From contig RSEF01000024.1 in assembly GCA_003993805.1 (NCBI GenBank), positions 7,676,106 through 7,740,105 on the forward strand: DNA of 64,000 nucleotides, given 5' to 3'. This DNA comes from Himantopus leucocephalus. Lineage: Eukaryota > Chordata > Aves > Charadriiformes > Recurvirostridae. The notes under the pieces were generated by a model. That model was not told where the DNA came from and ran no database searches. It saw only the letters and a program-made list of their open reading frames with translations. The translations under genes and the position numbers were made by a program. Positions 57,382 through 64,000 of the stretch are shown here, piece by piece (positions within the stretch are counted from its first letter, which is position 1; every line of letters begins with the position of its first letter).

Positions 57382-60300
57382 NNNNNNNNNNNNNNNNNNN
57401 NNNNNNNNNNNNNNNNNNNNNNNNNNNNNNNNNNNNNNNNNNNNNNNNNNNNNNNNNNNNNNNNNNNNNNNNNNNNNNNNNTTGAGTCTTTTGTTTCCTG
57501 CCCATTGTCCCCAAGGAAAGTGCCTGCCAGCCAGCCCACACCCCACCCTCTGCTCTGGCTGCCTATGCTTCTCACACAATCTCTGCTTTGTTTACTGGCA
57601 CATAAATATTTACAATTCAAAGCCAGTATGGTTCCCAGCCCAAACAGAAAGGAGTATTCCTGAGAGAGTTCAGGGTCTTTACCATATGGATCAGGGGCTT
57701 TACTCCCCATGCAGAGTCAAACACATTGGGCTGAGGGTCATTTGGTCAGGGACTGGAACAGGGCAGCAAGTAAAAGGTCCCGCAAATAAATAGCTGTGTA
57801 GAGAATGTGCCAAATATTATAGTTCATCCTAGCTCACTGAAATTCAGACTGATGCAAGTCTGTGTGACCCCTGATCAGCTCTGTGAATCTTGATTGATTT
57901 CCTGACGTTCCTTGTCTCTCTGCATTACTTCCGATCACAAATCACAGAAAGACTGCTCTATTCTCTCAGGCTGCTAACAAAACCAGCAGGCTTCTAAGTG
58001 CCCTGGTGAAGAAGGGGAGTCCCAGCCCCAAAACGTGGGAAAACACCACTGCATCTTCACCATTTTGCACAGTAACATACGGGCTTTGCATAGTGACAGC
58101 ACATACAGGAGTTAGCATAGTATTACAGGACAGGAGACCAAGCCAACGAACATTGGAAAGGACGGTTTTGGCATTCTCCATTCTGGAAAAGGTGACCAGC
58201 ACCAAATCACAATTACAGAAGCCAAGAGAGCCTAAGCATTGCAAGAAAGGAAGATAGAGCGCTTAGTCAGTAGCATTCTGCTGCTGGATAAGGTCTCAGC
58301 TGGCTGCAGCCAATACACCCGAAGACACACTATCAACAGTATCAGAAATACTTCCTCATTCCTGAGGAACTCTTCCCTGAAGGGACTCATCCCACAGGGT
58401 GACACACAGGGTAGAGCCACTGTCTCTGTTTAACTAAGGTAACCCAAGAGACCAACTGACTTCTTGGACAATCACCTCAGGAGGCCTCACTGGACCAGGA
58501 CTCTTATTCAACTCTCTCGAGTTCCAGGCCAGTGTCTCAGCTGCAAGATAACCTGTTTTCCGGCTACAGCTAGTAGGAAAAGAAATGCATGTGGAAGGGA
58601 ATGCTAGCCGAGAAGAAAATCTATTACCTGCAGACCTGAAATCATCTTCTTCGCTTCCTCCATTTCCTTTTCCAAATGGTCCTGTTGTTCCAAAAGCTGC
58701 TCTTCCCATGAATTCTCCAAATATGACACAGGGTTCCCTGCTTGCCACTCAGGCTGGAAATGAGATTCTGTCTCTTCTGGAAGAGAGAGCAGCCGAATGT
58801 GGTCATGACAGACAGGAGTCCAGAAAAGACTTGCACCACACAATAACTGCCTGCTGTCCACACTAGCTACCACTAACAAACTGGCATGTCTTCTAGCCAC
58901 TATCAAGGAAGTTGCTACAGGTGTGACATTTTGTCTATTCTCAAGGATTTATGCCTTATTTGTTATGCAAAGGAAGCTTTCCTGGATACACATATATATA
59001 AGATAAGCATCCTTCCCCTCTGTTAACTTTGCTGCATCTGATTCCTCAGTACTGGAGATTTCAAAGCACATCACAGGGGACAATGCACTGCATCATATGT
59101 GGCAGAAAATACCTAAGGGGAGAAAAGCTACTGTGGGTTTTGAAGAGCATGTCTTAGTGTTAGAGGGTGCACCAAGGACACACTGAAGACAACATTAAAC
59201 AGTATTTCTACTTGTCAAATAACACACGGCTTTCTCAAGGTGGACAACACACCTAATTCTGAAAAAGGCTTTTCTCTTAATAGCAAGTTTAATAGCCTTG
59301 CATGCCTTTTCTGATCCCTACAGCATAAGCTGAATCACTGGTTATCTATCATCCACTGGCTGGCCCAGGAACATTGAGATTTTTTTTTTCTTCCCTAAGA
59401 AGAGAAGAGGTTTGATAAGGAATAATCATGGCATTGCTTGTTAGCTAGTTGACCAAAAAGTGAAATTTGCCAATGCAAGCTGCTGTGCATCTGTAGACAT
59501 ACAGCTGCAACAGCCTACTGTATGGGCAGCAAGCAGACACAGTACTGCTAAGAATTTAAGGAAGAGCCACAGCCAGCCAGCTACTTCAGCTGCTGAGATA
59601 GTCTGTCAAATACTTTTTAAGGAGCACTGAAGCAGGACCACACTGACTGAGGCAATAAAGCATTTCCTAGGAGAGCTTCTCCATCATTTGCTCTTGGGAT
59701 GGATGCTAACCAGAAAGAGTTATTAGGTTGCATTCTTGAGGAAGAAAAGAAAAAATCACCTCAAGAGCTCTTTGAAAACCTTTCCTTCAATCTGCATGAA
59801 AATTTTAAGTGTAAACTGACCATATCACTGGGCATTCATGGCAGTACAGCAATGACTTCTCAGTGCAAACCACCACAATACTACAGCCGCTCAATTCCTT
59901 GCAAAGAGCCACTCAACCTATGTACAGATGTGCTGTAAACACAGACTCTTACATAAAGTCAAGTTATGCATCATGGGCTTGACAAGCTCACACAGACTCT
60001 TTCTTTAAGGGAATTCTAAATGTTTTTTTCAACATGCCCTAATGAAGCTGTGATGAAAGCATTCACTCTACAGTAAAAGTTATGACCCTTAATCCTTCTC
60101 CAAAACTTTTCATTTCCCAAGCATTATTTTGCAAACCTCACAGACATTGCCATATTATGGCATTATTGTAGTGTTAAAAGTTTTGGGATTTAGTTTTATG
60201 TGAACAAATACTCAGCATCACATTCTCTACATTCATTTCAGTCACTGGGGAACTTTTCAGCAAGTTTATAATACAAACACATCCCAATGAAAGTGTGAGC

Positions 60301-60437
60301 TGTAAAGCATTATCTGCAAGGTACCTGTTTTAGTTTCTGTCTCTTCAGTGTGGATGATCACAAGTCTTTCCTTCTCCTCTGATGGGGCTACAGTGGATTC
60401 GCTCTTTGCACTATGGATAGGACTGGGTGATGTAAGA
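47640..60437 (-). CDS. DIXDC1: Dixin (DIX domain-containing 1), C-terminal 15 coding exons; 5' part beyond window
   Basis: Fifteen coding exons: 60437-60325, 58776-58628, 55895-55806, 55699-55646, 54726-54676, 53583-53479, 52940-52887, 52306-52214, 52124-52053, 51330-51241, 51074-50913, 50786-50720, 49423-49315, 48751-48643 and 47720-47640 (stop 47642-47640). They join in phase to about 465 residues. The first begins [14 protein letters not shown]; next comes WEEQLLEQQ and [15 protein letters not shown], then a long coiled coil with leucine heptads ([31 protein letters not shown]), [20 protein letters not shown], and DSWPPKS before the DIX domain. The DIX domain runs from [20 protein letters not shown] through GEVTLKDFK to [18 protein letters not shown]. 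Dixin polymerises through this domain with Dishevelled and Axin and promotes Wnt/beta-catenin signalling; long forms also bind actin through an N-terminal CH domain, which should lie right of 64000. Confidence 0.97.
56753..56891 (-). other. DIXDC1: Candidate alternative 3'-terminal exon in DIXDC1
   Basis: On the minus strand a pyrimidine-leaning acceptor (TTTGTCAG) at 56892 is followed by 43 open codons ([20 protein letters not shown] and on to [11 protein letters not shown]) and a TAG at 56762-56760. AATAAA follows at 56758-56753, four bases past the stop's first base. The exon upstream (58776-58628) ends in phase 0, which fits exactly. Use would truncate dixin before most of the coiled coil and the whole DIX domain. 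I know of no such isoform; chance is possible. Confidence 0.3.
57348..57481. other. Poly-T run followed by a 100-N assembly gap
   Basis: A T homopolymer of at least 34 bases (57348-57381) runs into exactly 100 N (57382-57481), a standard placeholder for a gap of unknown size. It lies in the DIXDC1 intron between the exons at 58.6 and 55.9 kb. Any protein-like frames through it are meaningless. Confidence 0.97.
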
Positions 60438-63400
60438 CTGCAGAGGAAAAGAGAACAGTTACTTCTAGTGCTGATCAACATCACCCTCATCTAAGATAAA
60501 AGCAAATATGCAGGCAGGCTTATTGAAACTAAGAATTATCTGCAAATAATGCAGAGAAGCCATTAACAAACCAAGCTGGGCATGTAACTTGTCCATCACT
60601 CCATCAGTATCATAGCAGGCTAACTGATAAGTAGCACAATGTGTCTTCATTTTCCTTAACAGAACGCAGCTTTGAGACTGCCACCACAGAATTCACATAC
60701 ACTCGCACAGGGGTAAGACCACACTCTACTGAAGGTCCGCTCAGAAACGATTTATTGTTAGCCTTATGTTCATACCACAAGCTGAAAAAAAGGCCACCCT
60801 GGCTTGCTTCATTTCTTGCTCTGGCTTTCAGAAGCACCACTAATTTGAAATTCCAAGGGCAAAATACTTTTGGAAGTCAGATACGACTCATGTTCTTAGG
60901 TTAAAGTTTCTTGAAAATATCCACATATTTCCACTGGAGCCATCTCAGCTGACTCTGAGGTTCAAGCATTTTTTTTTCAGCAATTCTTCCTAAATGCATC
61001 ACCCAGACAACATGAAAAGGTGGCTGAAGCTCACTGACCCATTCAATATACCTCAAAAGTCACAGGAACTAATCCTTGCAAGCGTGAGCAGGAGTTAATT
61101 TTTCATTCTCCCCAACACAGAAACAAAGGACAGAGAACAAAAAGAAAACAGTGTGGAAATAATATAATAGGTTTAAAAAAATAAAAGGCTTCAACAGCTC
61201 GCCTTCCGCATCTTCCCAGCACTGCTGCTACATATTCCACAGCTCTCACAGAATCAGAAAAGCCTTGCAATAGAGATGGAAATTACTTGCTAGCAGCTCC
61301 CGTCTGGTCCACTCCCACAGCCAGTGCTGGCCTACTTCTCATTTACATTACAGACCTTCAAGCAGTCTAGTTTTAATGGTCCAGACTAAATGGACTTTCA
61401 CCATGTTAAAGGAAAAGACAAATGCAACTTACTAAGTGAAAGAATAAGCATCTTCTAATGGGGATCTCTAACAGCTACAGTACAGAGCTCAGACAGGATG
61501 TCCATGATTGTTAAAGGGGTTTGGGCCACCTGGCTTTGCTGAAGGGTTCACCTTCAGAAAGACTAACTCCATTACAGCAGTTCCTGATCAGGCACATTTT
61601 GTATACATTTGTAAGCAGCCCCCTCCTGCTTGTCACTGAGTGGGTGCAGAGCACAACTAAAATAATTGTTTGGGAGCCCAGAGAATACTATTGGATTTGC
61701 ACAATATAATAAGGGCCAGAGGAAAGGATGAAACTTTCAAACAGCATGGGTACAAACAGGATGCCCAGCTGAGCTAACATGTCCAGTAACTCTGAGAGGG
61801 ATTTTACTTCCTTCAAAGAACAAAACTTGATATTCCCCCCGCATATTCTCAGCTCATACTCTGAATGTGCCATCATTCTGATAAGGCTACTGAGAAGCGC
61901 ATTGCTGGTTCTCATCCATGCAAAAGATAGAAGAATGAGAGCTGTCCTAGAAAAACAATATTAGCAACTCTTGGGTGAGAAGGTGGTGAAACTGAGGGAT
62001 GGGCAAGAGCAGGTAACTGGAAAGAAGAATCAGCGGTACAAAAAACAGGGGGATACAGAGCCTGGAAATAACATTCCCCTCTTCCAAAGTCTGCTCCTCT
62101 CAGCACAGGATCCACAGCCCAAAGCAAATACAAAGGATCCCAGCTGGGGCAGGGGGGTGGGGTTAACTGGTTAATACAGGTCTCTACAACACAGACAGAT
62201 CTACAGATAATCGCTTAGGCATTCCTACGTCCACAGTACCCTTTCCAGGCAGTTTCACTATTTTCAAAGGCCAGTGGGTTCACATGGCATCAGTGACAAC
62301 CTCTCAAACCATGCCAAACAGTGAGAGCATCACTGAGATGCACTCAGATGAAGCAGTAGCACAGGTCATGTTGCCTCATACGTTATGCCATCAAGTTAAT
62401 GCTGGAAGCATTTCTACAGTTTTTTTTATATCAGTCACCAAACCCATTCAAGTATGAAATATCCACTAATGTAATTTGTTCTTTAAAGTACATAACACTT
62501 TGCAATTAAAGCATGCAGAAATAAGTGCTGGGAAATTAAAGCTATTTAAGACAGATTTATGATGCAAACTGTTCCACTTTATTCCTTTTACCAGCTGGTT
62601 TCTTCACCCATATCCTTTCTCCACTGAGTCTCAGAGTTGCCAGTGCCTGCACAGTCAAGGCTTTAGGGCAACAGCCCCAGTGATAAGTCTGAATTCTCAA
62701 AATTTTAATAAACACCCCATCCCTGCTGTTTCAAACGACAATGGCAACAATCGCTCACCATTTGACCTGCTTCCCTCCCATGATCCCACTTTAACCTTTC
62801 GCCTCACAGAATCCGTTTCCCCGGGAGCCTCCAGATTCTGGCTACAAACATGCCTTGTCCCTTCACATGCTCAGAATTCAGTGCAGAAGACGCCAGCTCC
62901 TGNCAAGCCAGACCGCTTCACATGAGCTGAAAGATTCACAGCAGAAACAAAAAAAACCCTCAGGGTCTTTGCAAGAAACCGTCAGATGGCAGATCAGCAG
63001 CCCCCACACATGTATTTGATTCCAGAGTCAGGGAATTCTGCAGCCCGGGTTTTGCTCTTGCTGATTTTCCTCTCGGGTTATTTGTCTCTTGCTGCTGCAT
63101 TTTGGTCAGCTGCACACCCAGTTGTTTTCATCACAAGGACTGCGATCTGGATTGCCAGTGGTGTTTCTCATCCCATTCTGCCCTTTTTAGACTCCAAGCA
63201 CCTGCTGCAGAAACCAACGAACAGCCAAGAGAAGGTGCTCCTGCAAGCGGTAGGTTTCCTGCTCTTCCAGGCGTGGATGCAGTCTCGGAAGACAGCATGC
63301 AGCACTTCCCAGCCCTGTGCACGGCTTCCTCCTCCTCGCTATCTCCAGCTCCCTCTCCCTCCTGCTGTCACACAGCCTGTGCAAGGCAGAGCTTTTCTGA

Positions 63401-64000
63401 GATGCCTGGCTCAGAGTGGGGGAGGGAAGGCTAGTGGAAGGGGAGGGGAAAGGGAGATGGATGGGTGAGGGGCTCAGTGGCCTGGGAATCCATCCGATTT
63501 TGGCAAATTTTCCATGAATCATTTCAATTGCCTTTGCTTATTAGAGCTTTTGTCTCTGGGAATTCTGTTATTCAGGTTGTGAGCTCTCTTACTGAAGAGT
63601 TAATGCAGAAATGAGCTGATGCTGGGCAGGGGATGCTGCCCTGGGACAGACGTGACAGCAGCACAATTAGATGGAGGGGGGTGGCTGCAGTTAATAACCA
63701 CATCCCTCACTAATAAAAAAAGCAGCTTGTTTCTCCCAGCCAGTTCTCATAACTAAGCTAGTACATTTCTCTCTGGAAGGAAAGAGAAACAAGCATCTTG
63801 TTTTCGTCATGAAGCCTGGTGTCAACAGAAGACATCCCCAGGAGACAGAGGTCAGATTGCTCCCAATTTCTTTGGGTAGATCACTGATCACTTATGTAAA
63901 GATTCTCACCACATTATGTCCTATCAGCAATGATATTATGATTACCATATGGTAAGAGAACTCATGGCATTATGCAGAAAAATAAAAAATACAACACAAA
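60438..64000 (-). other. DIXDC1: DIXDC1 intron running off the right edge
   Basis: The exon at 60437-60325 starts with the last base of a split codon, and its upstream partner (in human encoding a stretch ending near RSPSESSCSS) was not found up to 64000. I saw no credible exon here. One ambiguous base is at 62903. Longer open frames at 62986-63468 (plus) and 63187-63522 (minus) overlap in a C/T-rich segment and lack recognisable features. An alternative first exon of a short dixin isoform could be hidden here but cannot be supported. Confidence 0.65.

Noticed and set aside
57165..57793. Open frames passing through the N gap
   Set aside because: They contain runs of unknown residues and poly-Lys/poly-Phe from the T run, so they are artefacts.
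62986..63522. Open frames of 160 aa (plus) and 111 aa (minus) near the right edge
   Set aside because: They overlap each other in a C/T-rich stretch inside a DIXDC1 intron and show no domain or homologue known to me.

Overview
This is vertebrate nuclear DNA and almost certainly from a bird. The coding exons are short and bounded by GT-AG introns. Promoters sit in CpG islands, spacing is compact, and the IL18 protein closely resembles the known avian form. No bacterial, phage, organellar or CRISPR features are present. Species is not resolved; the sequence does not look like chicken itself.

The window holds a conserved gene block equivalent to human 11q23.1, read in reverse. From left to right: an AT-rich gene-free stretch (1-3.7 kb); TEX12 on the minus strand (3.7 to at least 4.4 kb, first coding exon not found); two CpG islands (about 5.1-5.7 and 8.9-9.9 kb) in the head-to-head interval with IL18; IL18 on the plus strand (12.6-16 kb); SDHD on the minus strand (17.9-24.3 kb); NKAPD1 (C11orf57) on the minus strand (about 25.1-30.5 kb); PIH1D2 on the plus strand (30.9-33.5 kb), sharing a bidirectional CpG-island promoter with NKAPD1; DLAT on the minus strand (36.0-43.8 kb, 14 coding exons, complete); and the 3' two thirds of DIXDC1 on the minus strand (coding exons 47.6-60.4 kb, the remainder beyond the right edge). 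I rebuilt every listed coding exon from splice sites and checked that the phases join. Complete products are IL18 196 aa (193 without a 9-nt microexon), SDHD 157 aa, NKAPD1 299 or 300 aa, PIH1D2 315 aa and DLAT 642 aa.

The genes share a neighbourhood rather than a pathway. SDHD (complex II anchor) and DLAT (pyruvate dehydrogenase E2) are mitochondrial. PIH1D2 belongs to the PIH family of HSP90-linked dynein assembly factors. TEX12 is a meiotic synaptonemal-complex protein. IL18 is a cytokine. DIXDC1 acts in Wnt signalling. NKAPD1 is a basic, nuclear-type protein of unclear role. I did not find the small gene TIMM8B, which in mammals lies head-to-head with SDHD.

I saw no unknown biological system. 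The points most worth checking are a phase-preserving 9-nt IL18 microexon, a GC-AG intron in TEX12, an in-phase candidate alternative last exon in DIXDC1 with its own AATAAA, an unassigned exon-like open segment upstream of TEX12, an ancient foldback (MITE-like) element, and the apparent absence of TIMM8B. Two assembly flaws are visible: a 123-bp duplication around a single N at 22630, and a 100-N gap at 57382-57481.
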